Source: Cryptomeria japonica (Eukaryota; Streptophyta; Pinopsida; Cupressales; Cupressaceae). Taken from it: a DNA stretch of 64,000 nucleotides. The stretch is from the NCBI RefSeq assembly GCF_030272615.1, contig NC_081411.1, forward strand, positions 160,934,971-160,998,970, given 5' to 3'. Below are positions 34,297 through 46,159 of this stretch, one piece after another (within the stretch, counting starts at the first letter, position 1; each line of letters starts with the position of its first letter). The notes under the pieces are model-generated. The model saw only the letters and a list, made by a program, of their open reading frames with translations. It made no database searches and had not been told where the DNA came from. The position numbers were made by a program, and so were the translations under genes.

Positions 34297-36830
34297 AGCA
34301 GCAAAAAGGAAGGAACACAAGAGCACAAAAGCACAAGAGACACCCCCCCAAAATTCAATCAATCAAAATACCCTTCCCGCCCCCCCCAAAAAAATGATGA
34401 TTTTGGCACTTTATATGTCTTGCATGTACAATAGGCCACTTGCAAACAATGGCAAGGTGGACTTCTGATTTTGTTTTACAACTACCCCAATAGGCCGAGA
34501 ACTACAATGTAAAAGACAGCAAGATAGATCTATGCAATAGAAATTATATTGTAGGCATGGTTGAGTAGTAGAGAAACAAAGGAGTGATTGAGAAGCAGTA
34601 GTAGGTGGTGTGGCTAAGATTCAAAGATGGTGATAAAACTAAATCTTCCATTGTCCTTCTATTTTCTTTCATAGATCGAACTCTCTATTCCACCACTCTG
34701 TCAATGACGATTCATTTAATTTTTCTTTTCTTTTTTAAAGCATCCACTCTTTGACAAATTTTAGTTGGTATTGATGATTGGTGGCTACTGTAGATTGTGG
34801 TTGCAAGGGTGCATTAAGGGAGACACTTCAATTGCAGAAAGCATTAAGGGAGGAGTTACAATTGCAGTAACCACTACACTGCCTCCACCATGTTGCCACC
34901 TTGCCAATTAGCTTGTGAGTTTTTTCCACACATACATGCAAACGTAGTATTTTTTCTTAAATTGGTTTTTTTGTTTATGGACAACGTGCATCCCATTGTA
35001 GATGGCCTCTCGGTGAAATTAGAGGACTAAAAGAGGGAGATTCTCAAGCATTAATTAAACTATTATAGATAATACATTATAATAAATCTTTCAATGAGAT
35101 AATGAAATAAAAATAAAATATTCTAGTTGGTATGTGAATTATGATATATATACACTAATATTTTGAAGAGTAAAATAGTTTTTATCACACATATATCAAA
35201 TAGATTCTCATATTTTAAAATTTCTAGATAACCAGATTCTTCGAGGTGTGAAATTGATCCTATTCAGCATTCGATGAACTAGCTCCATCTTTTGTCAATC
35301 CATTGGAGATAAGTTATGGTCTATGTTTTTTATGTTATGCGACTCATATAAACTTCTAGTCTCAATGATATTATAATTAAAATATTCCTCTTCATATTGT
35401 TGTCATGTTGATTATGTAGTTTTGCAGTATCATCAATTTTGTAATTATTTTATTTATCTCTTTTTACCTTTGTACCTTACTGGAGCTTGTCCAATCTCTT
35501 ATTCTATGCTCATCCATAAAACATTAATCTAATTTATGAATGTTTTATCCAAATTTTCGTTCCATTTCTTTTTATAATTTTTATAAACTAGGTCAAGAGC
35601 AAAAAAAGAAATTATTTATTAAGTTGATCTATATCAAAAGTATAAAACTTATAAATCATTTTATATGACTGCTCTATTAAAAATAACTAAAAAATAATAG
35701 GTATGGACTTTAAAATTATTCAATTAAGAAGGCATAGTCAACCTTGATAGTCAATTTTGACCAAATAGATGAAACATAGACCACCAACAATAATAATAAT
35801 TAAATTTTTAAATTTCAAAAGTGTTGGAATATTTTTATAAAATTGAATGTTTGAAGGTTTAGATAATGGAATGAGGCTCTAAAAATAGCTAAATGGTGTA
35901 AAATAAATTTAGGCTTATATCTCTAGTTTAAGAAAACGTTATGTATTTTGGAAGTTATGTCATTTTGATACATTTTTTTGTTGCAAATTTTAAAATGTTC
36001 ATAAATGAAAAATAGAAGGTGAGAAATTTCAAATTTGACTTATGGAGGAAATTGGAAGATTCTTAAGGACATACCAGTTTGATATTTAGATAAAGATTTC
36101 ATGGATGGACCGATTTGATTTTTATTAAAAATAAAAAGTGTGATTTTTTAAAGAAGGATTATCTATGCTAAAATCATTTTTCATTTGTAGAGATTGGAAT
36201 TTCAGAGAAAAAATAGTGAAAAGAAACTCTAAAGTAATCTTGTGACTTTTCTTTAAAGGATTATAGAAGTCTACAAATTTAGTTTCAATTATTTTGTTGT
36301 AATAGATTTTCTTTATAATAATGTTATGGATATTAAATTTTAAATGTGTGTGTATATATATATATTCATGTCCATACTTTTGAATTAATTAAAATTTCTT
36401 TTTTTGCACATTTGTTGTAAGAGTTGTTTATTTAATCAGTTTATCTTAAAGAGGGCGGTATTATTTTTTTAAGTTAAATGCATGAGTTCACTGATATTGT
36501 TGTTAATTCTGTAAGATTGAATAATCCTTTCCATTATACCTATCCATTTAATAAAAAAAATTAAGAATCATACATTGATGTTGTATGCAACTAGAAATTT
36601 AGATGTTGTAATCATGTTCACTAATGAAAGATAATAAAAATATTATTAATACAAATTCAAATATAAAATTGTTAATTACAAATAAAAAAATTACCTACTA
36701 CGATAAACTCATTGTTCATTTAAAATAAAATGTTTTTAAGGTGTACCTACCGAGATTTTATAAAGCTTAAATTGCAATAGACATATTCATTTCTTATCAA
36801 AAATCGTTAAACACAACTTTATGTACACCC
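34297..36830. other. Intergenic DNA upstream of the Copia gag and beyond
   Basis: To about 34620 this is probably the Copia leader: minus TATTGTACATGCA and TATAAAGTG match phrases in the interior of the short LTR element (47330-47360). A short tandem duplication around GCATTAAGGGAG lies at 34810-34870. From about 35000 the DNA is very AT-rich and I see no gene, RNA or element end. Confidence 0.4.
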
Positions 36831-36834
36831 TATC

Positions 36835-37145
36835 AAAACAATAGCTTTGATATCTTATGTTGACAGTGCAGGGCTTTCATTTTTAGCAATGAACATTTTA
36901 ATTAGAAGGAAAATTAGGCTTTCTGGTTTAGTTTCAGTCGTCATATATATATATATATATTCTAAAACAATATAAACAAATGCAGAAGAATCTATACAAA
37001 CTACTTGTGAGAAACTTCTTGTTGGAACTACTTCTTACCTGCAACTCGTAGTTTTTTGAGAGAGGTATTGCGGTTACCTACCATTTCATCCAGTCAAAGA
37101 AAACCATACATTGTAGGGTTTTGAATTACCTATTAAATCATAATG
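36835..37145 (-). other. Relic copy of the DUF247 upstream region
   Basis: This stretch aligns, with many differences and an indel, to 40352-40610, the region immediately upstream of the DUF247 gene; for example, ACTTGTGAGAAACTTCTTG is identical in both, as is CTGCAACTCG. The alignment reaches the position of the TATA box, where this copy reads CTTATGTT instead of CTTATATA. No DUF247 coding sequence is recognisable to its left. An (AT)n run lies at 36943-36961. Confidence 0.6.
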
Positions 37146-38346
37146 TGTAAGCGATTTTAGTTGTCCTATCTTCTTGCAGTTTCAATGAAGTTTCTTACCA
37201 TAGCTACTTCCCTGCATCATCTTCTTGGTCTAACAAACATTAAATTAAACATATGCGCAGACAAACTTACATGCATGCTAAATATGATGTAAATACATCA
37301 AGAGATGTGAAATGTTAAGAAATTAAATTTTACATTTAATAATCTATTTGTTAAGTTAATTAGTTGGCTGGCAAGTTATTTTCAAAACCCAAAAATAACG
37401 GTTTCACAAGATTAATACACTAGATATAATAATGCAATAGCATGATTAGAATAAAATTTCTATTATTTTTAGAAGTGGGTTGTCTGTGTTTAACTTTGGT
37501 ATCAGGACTAAAAGGGACCTAGCAGAGACTCTAGCGGAGAAGTGGAGGTGGGTGGAGGCAGTGTAGTGGTTCAATTTATGAATAGGGGGGCGTTCAATCT
37601 GGATGAGAAGCGTCGATGGAGGAAGATGTTGTCAAAAGGTTGCAGAATATGGCTTTACATCTGCTATTTGCATCTGTTATTGACACTAATCCAACATGGT
37701 CTATGGATTAATTATCTTTAAGTGGTTTTCTATACAATATCTAAAAGATGTAGAAATAAATAATCAGAACTCACTCCAAGTCATAGTGATTGAATATAGA
37801 TCCTTGTTGCGGCACAAATATTAGCAAGATGCTTACAATTGAATAATCCTTCTATTTCTAGTTTGACCTTTAAGAATATTAAAGTAGGATTAATTGACAT
37901 CAAAATCACTCTCATGAGAGTATTGGTAACTCAATATTATAACTTTTCTTGTTGTACTTGCAAGACCATTTAATATTTTCATATTAGCATTTCATCAAGA
38001 GAGTATTATTCTGGTTAGCCCCCAAAAAAACACACTTTTCTGATCATTGAAACCAAAATCAATTACTATAGCAGTTTTAATTTGCTTGTCAAATGTAATT
38101 ATCATGATCAAAATTAGTAAAACCATAAATATAATATGAAATCTTCAAACATTCAAAATCATTAACTACAATTAATAATACAATTGAGATCTTAATCTAG
38201 ATTACATGGAAACATCAAACTTTAAGAAAGAAAGAAAAATATAAATTTTATAAAGATGTAACATAAAAACAGTAAATCTATTCAAAGATATTACATATTG
38301 CAAAATAACAGATATAAAGAAAATTCAGCATTTAATGCACAGAAAT
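37146..38346. other. Intergenic DNA downstream of the DUF247 gene
   Basis: AT-rich. TTTGGTATCAGGAC at about 37495, followed by a purine- and G-rich 240-base stretch, looks like a decayed Copia primer site and leader, but no LTR or gag could be confirmed. Nothing else is recognised. Confidence 0.35.
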
Positions 38347-38634
38347 GGAAAATTTAAGTCATAAATCCTTCCCATAACCAATAACATGGACGTCCTCATT
38401 TCTCACCAAGGATTAAACCAGTATTAATACACCCAAAAGGAAAATTTAATACATAATTCTCGCCCATAACCAGTTAAAGTGGGAATGGAAACAAGCGTTT
38501 TCATTTCTCATCAAGGAATAAACCAATTATGAAATGCGAAAGGAAAATTTAAGTCATAATTCTCGCTCATAACGAATTGCATGGAAAGGGGAATATAAAC
38601 GGGCGTTTTCATTCCTCACCAAGGAATGCATTCC
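38347..38634. repeat. Three imperfect tandem repeats 3' of the DUF247 gene
   Basis: Three units starting GGAAAATTTAA at 38347, 38439 and 38542 (spacing 92 and 103 bases). Each contains a CATAATTCTCGCCCATAAC-like phrase and then TTTTCATTTCTCACCAAGGA. The unit length varies in the middle. Confidence 0.8.
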
Positions 38635-38894
38635 AAAAACAAAATGACATGGCTGGAAATCAAATGAAATGAAATGAAGAAACATAAGATCAGTATTGTG
38701 CATTGATAAAATTACAGGTAAAACAAAGTTGAATTAGATTTGCCTATCGGTCAAATAAATAAATAACTGAAATCTCTTTGTTGCTAGTCAATTTTTAATT
38801 TATAATCACAAAGATTGTGCGGCGCTACCCGTCTCCCTGAACACAAGTTTTGTAAAAATATAAATATTCAACCTGAAATCATACGCCTGTACCT

Positions 38895-40298
38895 TCACTT
38901 TTTCACTGCATAGACAGTTTGGACAGCAGTCATCACTAAAATAAGTGCTGCTACCACACCAGAGACAACATACCATGGTTTTGAACAGTTCTCCTTTTTG
39001 AACTCACTGACCCATCTCTTTAATCGGCTATTATAGTGCTTTCTAGCTTGTCTCATAGTAATTTCCAAGGACTCATATTTAGTCTCAGTAATTGACTTGC
39101 AGATACAATTAAACATAACAGCTATTTCTGCATCACTCCCCAATTTACTGCAAATGATTTTCTCTCTTTTAAGTACGGCAACATCATTCTCAGAGTCAAT
39201 TAAGTCATCCATTAAGTGTACATACTGAGAAATTATTGTGGGTATAGAATTTCTTTTGCGTATTTGACACTCTTCAAAAGCCATCAAATTCCGCAATAAT
39301 CCTTCTGTCGCGTAGTCCACGTGCATTATAGGGATTGAAAGACTGCCTCCAAACAAACTTCGTTGAAATCGGAGTTTTCCTCCCTCAAATTTTATACCAG
39401 CCTTTTCTAGTAATTCAGCTCTTGGAGTGTCATCCTCTGGAACCCGCGTGTGATAGAAGCAACCGACATCCAGTAGACTAGTCTCAAATCTTTTTACCTC
39501 TGTATCGGTACGTTGTTCCCTCTCCTCGATACCATGTTTAGTTTCAAAATCAAAAGCAGATTCCGAGCTTGAATATGATAGCATATCTCTAATCATCCTT
39601 CGATATAAATCCAGCAGATGATGTGCTCCTTTTTCAATATGATGCTTCAGTCTTGATTGAATTTTATTACCCCAAGATGGAAAATAGAAGACAAATGGTC
39701 GAATAAGAAAGAACCTCTGAAGCATTTCAGCCAACATATCCTTTGCATGATCATTGAATTCCAATTGGAGTATAGTTATCAATATGAATAAAGGAATTTG
39801 GTTTTCCAACTTCCAAATGTCGCTTTGTACAGAAGAGTGGAAATCGTCATGGTGATCATAGTTTTGAAAACAAGAGTTAGTGGAATCTGTAGGACTTGCG
39901 TCCATTCCCACATACGACCTGATGTACTGAAGAATAAAGCACGCATCCTTCACAAATATGTCCTCAAAAGTTTGTCCACTGCACTCAATTGCTCTATCTT
40001 GATAGCAATCCCTAATTTCATTCTCCAAATTTTCATTCTTCTTATTAAGCTCTGTATTTAACTGCTGGGAGGTGAGGTTGATCCTGGACAAAGTTCTCTT
40101 AACTGCTTCCTTCTTATGTCCATCCATTACAGATAGGTTAATGTTGTGATGGTAAAGCCCCAACCCTACAGCCGATGGAATATAAGCTTCCTCTTTCAGT
40201 CCTCTTATGTTAACAGGCACCCTATAAATGCACAGCGTCTTTTTTAGAGGATATTGTTCACTAATGTTAATAACCATTTCAGAATTCTCCTGCTGCAT
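38895..40298 (-). CDS. DUF247 (UPF0481) family membrane-anchored protein
   Basis: The only intact host gene here: a single open frame of 467 codons from an ATG at 40298. The frame could be extended 6 codons upstream only via a TTG; an ATG at 40277 has a better context (GAAATGG) and may be the true start. DUF247 hallmarks in order: CIYRVPVNIRGLKEEAYIPS and GLGLYHH (residues ~25-50), KDACFILQYI (~118), WKLENQIPLFIL (~162), EKAGIKFEGGKLRFQ and LSIPIMHVD...TEGLLRNLMAFE (~300-350), and one C-terminal transmembrane segment (WYVVSGVVAALILVMTAVQT) ending in KK. Length and intron-less form fit the family. The molecular function of most members is unknown; some grass DUF247 proteins act in self-incompatibility, which does not imply the same role here. 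It lies on a repeat-poor island. Confidence 0.93.
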   Translation of the reverse strand: MQQENSEMVINISEQYPLKKTLCIYRVPVNIRGLKEEAYIPSAVGLGLYHHNINLSVMDGHKKEAVKRTLSRINLTSQQLNTELNKKNENLENEIRDCYQDRAIECSGQTFEDIFVKDACFILQYIRSYVGMDASPTDSTNSCFQNYDHHDDFHSSVQSDIWKLENQIPLFILITILQLEFNDHAKDMLAEMLQRFFLIRPFVFYFPSWGNKIQSRLKHHIEKGAHHLLDLYRRMIRDMLSYSSSESAFDFETKHGIEEREQRTDTEVKRFETSLLDVGCFYHTRVPEDDTPRAELLEKAGIKFEGGKLRFQRSLFGGSLSIPIMHVDYATEGLLRNLMAFEECQIRKRNSIPTIISQYVHLMDDLIDSENDVAVLKREKIICSKLGSDAEIAVMFNCICKSITETKYESLEITMRQARKHYNSRLKRWVSEFKKENCSKPWYVVSGVVAALILVMTAVQTVYAVKK

Positions 40299-40369
40299 CT
40301 GTACCGAGCACGACAAGAAAATGTTAGATCCTGAGGAGTTCAGAGTTCAGAGGCATACAGTTTGGATGA

Positions 40370-40377
40370 CTTATATA
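40370..40377 (-). promoter_or_regulatory. Candidate TATA box of the DUF247 gene
   Basis: Minus-strand TATATAAG, 72 bases upstream of the ATG at 40298, giving a plausible short 5' UTR of about 45 bases. No other core element was identified. Confidence 0.5.
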
Positions 40378-40775
40378 GAAAATGCAGGATTTTAAATTTG
40401 AACAGTAACTTCAAAATTTTAATCAGATGGAAGCGTTGGCTTTCCGTTTCTAGCTTCAGTAATCATTTATATCTTCTAAAACGATAAAAGATCCAATGCA
40501 TAAAAATCAATACAACCAACTTGTGAGAAACTTCTTGCCGGACTGCAACTCGACACTTGCAACATGTAATAGGGTTTTCAGTTACTTGTTGAGGATTCAA
40601 TTTCTTTCTACACCTGACAAAGTTGAATCATGGCTCCTAGATAGACAAGAAGTTGAGGATATCTCATCTAACTCTAAATCCTTAGAAGAGGAGCAAGAAC
40701 CTTGAACTTTGTTTTTTAGGGTGTATACAAGGCATAGAAACCAATCTGAAGGGTATCCAATCTGAAGGGTATCGT

Positions 40776-41700
40776 TGTTGAACAAACCGGAATAGAGGGG
40801 GTGAATGAGTATTCCCAAAATAAACTGCTTTGATAATCTGAAACTTAGCTTGATCTTAGATATTCTTAGCATGAAATGAAATATGTAATAGAAATGAAAT
40901 TCACAACATACACAATCATAAGAGAGACACTAGATTTTTATACATGGAAAACCCAAATGGGAAAAATCACAGAGGGTTAACTCTCAAGATATATAACTAG
41001 TTATATGGGATTACAAACGATGTTCACTGCTAGAGGGCTCACTACCCAAATTGCAATGACTCACTACCGAAAAGACAAACTGCAAAGAAAATGAAGAAAT
41101 GAACTAAGAAAGTTGCATCTACATATGCATGGAATTAGTTCCTATTAAGCGAGCAAACAACACACCATTTTTTTGCAGTAGATCCAACTAAGAAACTCTG
41201 CAAATCACTTTGCTATCTGCCTACTCCAAAAAATTGTAACACTAGATCTGTCCTTCTCCTTTACTCATTCAACATCAACTTTTTCTCTTTATCACTTACC
41301 TTACTCTTCACTTACTTCATCGTAAATCATCCATCTCATACATATCATGCTTTAAGCATAATGTTCTCTCTCTCTCTCACACACACACACACATATCAAT
41401 TCAACCTCAATAATATTTTCCCAAATGATATTTCAACATTCAAATCATGCGCTACAGGCAATAGAGAAAAACATCAACATAATCTTTCAAGTTTAGTCTG
41501 ATCTGGAAAGACCATGTCCTCAAATTTCCACAATAACATGATACCGGAGCACAAAGAACATGATCCAACATTGCATTATGAGGTTTAAGACATGAACAAC
41601 AAATCATTGAAAGGTTAACACTAGAAATAAAGAAAATGGAGCACATAGATTTACTCATCCTTGCATAACTGAATACATTTTTGGACCAAAACATTTGGAG
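40776..41700. repeat. Copia-type LTR remnant
   Basis: Begins TGTTGAACAAACCGGAATAG, like the LTR start at 29392 (TGTTGAACA), and carries the shared motif (plus ACATGGAAAACCCAAATGGG at about 40943). The right end is uncertain and no second LTR, primer site or coding region was found, so it may be a decayed solo LTR. Just before it, TCCAATCTGAAGGGTA is repeated twice in tandem (40739-40772). Confidence 0.5.
41365..41393. repeat. CT/CA microsatellite
   Basis: (TC)7 followed by (AC)n, 29 bases. Confidence 0.9.
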
Positions 41701-43664
41701 CATGACTTATGAAGCACCAAAACCATGAATACAGCAATCTCAGGTGATTATAATAAGAATATCTAAATTGCACTACCATATATGTATCAAGACACAAAAG
41801 AAAAGGACTACACCTCTGAAATAAGTCACTTACATACTGTTAGACTACATGAATGACTAGAGCATGAAACCAATTACCACAACCAACACCTAATCTCTCA
41901 TATCAAGATAAATGTATCCTCATAGTGACAATATATATTTTTGGAGCAATCGACAACTTTGCAATACATCAACAACAACTAGGATTTGTAATGTGTATCA
42001 TGCTACCTATCTTCCACTGTTCTGCAACTTACATACCTATCTTCTAGTGATTTGCAACATATATACCTATCTTTCACTGATTTGCAACATATCAGGATCA
42101 CTGGGTCTAAAATCAATACATGTATTTATAACATTTGTTTGATGGTTGGAGAGAATTTTTTATTTGAATAATAACATGGATGAACCTAGATATAAAGAGG
42201 AGGCATTTGGCATTAATGATTTTAATCTTATAATAATGTTATTAATGAAGAAATGGTCAATTTGAAAAGAATGATACATAGGATCTAGTATTTTTACTTG
42301 AAGGATGAAAATATTTTTGTTGTAAATGGGGTGTTCAAGACAAAGATTGGTTCAAATAGAGGCTTATGTGTATGCTTTTGGATTGTGGAAATTTAATGTC
42401 AAATAGAGGTATTAAGAAGTGTAGAGCATGATTGATTTCCTAAAGGTACTCTCAAACTAAGGGTATTGATCACAGTGAGATATTTTATCTCAAAGAAAAA
42501 ATGACATCCATTAGATTTTTAATTTGTTGAAAATATGTTCTCTTGTTGTCATTCATGTCAAACTTCTTGATCCAGATTACCAACTTGGTTACAATCTATG
42601 GTCCAAATGTGGTCTTCTATAATGTTGTTATAATGGAATAGTAGTGTAGTCATGCAAATATGTGGACTTTATTTGTGCTAGTTCTAGAAGGCTTTTAATT
42701 TTGTATCCTAAAGTTTCCAGAGATTGGGTGTTGGCTTATAGGATCCGCAATTGGTATTTAGACTGTTGATATGTTGAAGTTGATCATGCAAGTACTGTAC
42801 AGTCGTCATGTTTTTTCCCTGAAAAGTAACTGACTTTGAGTGTTGCCCTAAAAATTGCTTGTTATAAGAGGCTAGAATGTAAAAGGGCATGGAAAACACT
42901 AAAAATAACCGACTTTGAGTGTTACCCTAAAAATTGCTTGTTATAAGAGGCTGGAATGTAAAAGGGCATGGTAATGGTGTTATACTAATTTACTGGATAA
43001 TAAGAAAAAGATTGGACAACTATGTTCTGTGGATGTAGCCCATCTTGGGTGAACCACGTTAAATCTTTGTGTTATCTGTGTTATGCATTTTTCTTCATCT
43101 TTTGTGTTTGTATCTGCATATAATTGTTAATTTGTATTTGCTCTGAATCTACCTTAACCCTAACATAGGCATGTGTGATTATTTTGATGTCAATGCACAT
43201 TAAATTATTGCATTCCTATAATTGCTAGTATTTTGGTGATGCAATTAAGTTATTTATTGTTATAGGTATTTGTTGATGCTATTTTAGATATCTACAAATA
43301 CTCTTATTGGTTTCCATTGAAGATCGTGAAATATTGTGGCAGTGTGCATTAATAGTTTTATCTTTTGTACCTAACCTATACTATTTTGGTCTATGTAGTT
43401 GCATATAGAACTATGGAAAATAATTTATGATAGATTGTAAGGTGTTCTAACTTGGTGTGAATCCTCATAGGTCTTTTTCCTTCTAAATTTGCATTGGAGT
43501 TTGTCTCTATCTAATCATTTTGTGTTTACATGTTAGATCTAATTAGGTTGACCTAACTGGCATTCTTTAGGTTACAACTAGTATATAAAGGGTGGAATCA
43601 TTATGGAGAGACAAAGATAAGGTTTGGATATCATGCAAAGTATATGTGTAGCTATAGTGGTCCA
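41701..43664. other. Intergenic DNA with a 79-base tandem duplication
   Basis: No gene recognised. At 42827-42971 a unit starting TAAC(T/C)GACTTTGAGTGTT and ending GTAAAAGGGCATGG is present twice with period 79. The remainder is AT-rich plus-strand sequence with occasional short open frames and no family pattern. Confidence 0.6.
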
Positions 43665-45302
43665 TAAGTGTTTTGATTAATAAAAGTGGGATAGGCCCCT
43701 ACCATTACATAACTGCAAAGCGGCACCTTTGCACAACCAACAAAAAAACTCCCCACTAACACAACAAAAAAACCCAACAGGGCAACCCAAGAGCCAACAA
43801 AACAACTAGAAAACGAACAGAAATAGAAAGAGTAGAAGACACTCAAAAAACAAAACAACCACCCATGAAAGGCACAAAGTGATGGCCAACTAGATGGGGG
43901 AATTTATATCTTACCATTCCTGGCATGAGTTTAACATTTTATCAAAGAATGACACTTTTTCCAAGAACCTATCCTAGAGGTGGAGGACACCAAGGCAGAA
44001 TCAGGGGTGACTTTAACCAATGACTCTGTGGGGCTTGAACTTGCGGTTAGGGCCCTTATTTGTTTCCATTTCTTCTCCCTTTTCCTATTCAATTTAGTTT
44101 GTAAGGTTTGTATTGGTTGCGGAGAGGCATTATGCATATTGGTCGCATTCCTACAAGCCAAATCGGCCTCCTCAATTTTCATTTTGAGGGCCTCTTAGGA
44201 TCGCTTGATTTCTTCTACCTCAATTTTAGTCCCAGTCATCTTGAGCTTGGTGTTCAAATCTTCAATCCTCCCGTTCACCTTATCCCACTTCTCCATGAGG
44301 CCAACAAATACATTAACAAATCTCCAAACTTTGTCATCATCAATGTCCTCTAGCTAGGTATTAGCCCTAGCTTCTACCTTAGCCACAACCTCTAACTTGT
44401 TAATTTTAATTATCGCCATATTCATCTACCCAAAACTTCATTTCAAAAAATCATCCTACCTTTTCACATCATCATGCAAGTCCTTCAGATTTTTGGTGAG
44501 GATCGTAATCGAGCTCGGGGCTTGGTATTTGCAGAGGGGGGAGGGTTTGTGGGAGGAAAGCTAGGGTTAACATCATCATTAATATTAGTAGCAAGGGACC
44601 AATCCAATATTGTAGTTTCAAAGGAGTGTGATTCATAAGAGGAAATAGAATCAGACCTTGAGTCCTCGACGATCTCCACATCCTTGTGCACCTCAATTTG
44701 GGGTTCTACATCAAGGTCTTTTTTAGAGGCTGAAATGGCTTTAAATTTGGTCATGCACACGATGTTCTTTCTTGTGGACATTTTAGAACCCAAATGAGAC
44801 AATTCACCAAAGTTGGACGAGGTGACAATGAGATCAACATATATGCTAGGATCGTAAGTCCACTTGATTTCAACAGTAGGGATCCCACTTGAGGGGGTTA
44901 GGGCCAAATGGAAATTATCAAGCCTACGCATGAGACCCTAATAAAGGGGAGGTTTACCCTTAACACAAGCCTTAGAAATAGATTGAGACAAAGAGAACAA
45001 GACCTAGCAAGGAAAGTCCATTCTTACCCCGTGGCACGGGTGGTTCAGCATAGGGAAGAGGTGAAGGTGAAATCTCCTCTTTCTACCATCCAGAGTGAAA
45101 TATTTCATAAGAAGAATGGCAGCCTCCTTCCAAATACTAGGAAGCTCTTCTCTATTGGAGATAATTTGCAGTCTGGAAACCCCTTCACCAAGTTCAAGAA
45201 ATATTTGAAATCTTCCTTGTAATTCCCCTTGGGCTTCTTGGGAAAGGAGATGCCATCAAGAGCCAAACCATTCACTTTCACAATAGTCTCCTCAGAAACC
45301 AC
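43665..45302 (-). pseudogene. LINE-B third ORF and 3' end
   Basis: Minus-strand coding with frameshifts: FVVSEETIVKVNGLALDG and NYKEDFKYFLNLV (45300-45190), KYFTLDGRK (about 45105), then MRRLDNFHLALTP (44930), an acidic linker (VEIVEDSRSDS, 44670) and a Lys/Glu helical C-terminus ending at 43931. The order parallels the LINE-A third ORF (F-x-V-x-x-E-x-I, then YFTL(D/E)G, then acidic linker, then coiled coil). It follows a LINE RNase H stop at 45639 on the same strand. The LINE 3' end is marked by minus CCACTTTTATTAATCAAAAC at about 43666-43690. A hydrophobic open frame at 43652-43858 lies in this 3' UTR and is probably chance. The function is unknown. Confidence 0.6.
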
Positions 45303-45638
45303 AAAGGAAAAACTCCCAATTTTAACATAATCATTATTTCAGGCGTAAACAAAAGCCATAGAAAGTTTGGGATCATGGTCAGTCATCCCCTCCACATAGG
45401 AATCCAGATTGCTCTAAAACTCGTTACTCTAGAGCTCTCCATTGTTTTTGAATTCAAAGCATTCGTCAGGTTCAACCTAGTTCAAATCACCTCCCATCTC
45501 CAAAAACCCAAAAGCCAGAATGAGAAAGCGATAGGTTTGATAGTAACAATGGTGGGTACCAACAAATTTAAAGTCTCACACTACCTTATCCAACAAGGAA
45601 AGGAGAAGGCAAGAATGGAAACTACCAGAAAGGTGGGA

Positions 45639-45900
45639 TTACTCATCATTAATGGGTAAGTAATTCAATATCATGGCACGAGCCACAGTTGGGACTTCAA
45701 GCATTTGGGACCACAATTTCAAATTATTCAACATCATGTCAAGCCCTACTAGCTTGTCTGCCACTCCGTTTCCTTCATGCCGCACTTGGAAAAATATAAC
45801 CTCACCGAGAGTAGGAAGGAGGGTGCAACACTTGTCTATGAGAGAAGTAGTCTGCTAGTTCAACTTGGCCACCTTATTAAGCATCATAATAGTGTTGCAG
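45639..45900 (-). pseudogene. LINE-B RNase H C-terminal fragment, copy 2
   Basis: Same as 2695-2955: minus-strand FFQVRHEGNGVADKLVGL, ending PINDE and TAA at 45639-45641. The rest of RNase H and pol are missing at 45900, where the 3' tail of LINE-A begins. About 160 bases of spacer and shifted coding separate it from the LINE-B third ORF. Confidence 0.7.
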
Positions 45901-46003
45901 AAGTGTTTTTTATTAGATTAGTAGGGCGGCGGCCCTGAACCAGAGAAACAACAACCAACTTACAAGATCATACAACCATCAGTACATAAAAATGGATCCC
46001 CCT

Positions 46004-46159
46004 TCAGAAATAATCAAAAACTTTCATTACCCTATAGCTATTTCTACTAATACGAAGAAGCTTCCAGCTATTAAACCAAATAACAGTAGCTAACCTATTA
46101 ACCTTCTCCTTAGAGCTAATAATCATAGAGCTCATATCAGCATTAAACCTATCATAAAC
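46004..46159 (-). pseudogene. LINE-A third ORF, C-terminal end, copy 2
   Basis: Continues the ORF at 48367-50369 across the short LTR element: minus YDRFNADMSSMIISSKEKVN, then RLATVIWFNSWKLLRISRNS, ending VMKVFDYF and TGA at 46004-46006. The remaining 100 bases to 45905 are the LINE 3' UTR and tail (minus GGGCCGCCGCCC, then CTAATAAAAAAC). This segment is deleted in copy 1. Confidence 0.65.

Noticed and set aside
37495-37740. TGGTATCAGGAC followed by a purine-rich stretch as a new LTR element
   Set aside because: No LTR ends, TSD or gag could be found; kept only as a low-confidence remark.
40776-41340. ATCGT on both sides of the LTR remnant as a target-site duplication
   Set aside because: The right-hand ATCGT (about 41323) is not preceded by a credible LTR end, and five bases match by chance too easily.
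43652-43858. Very hydrophobic 68-codon frame
   Set aside because: Falls in the 3' UTR of LINE-B; Phe/Val/Gly run from T/G-rich sequence, no family match.
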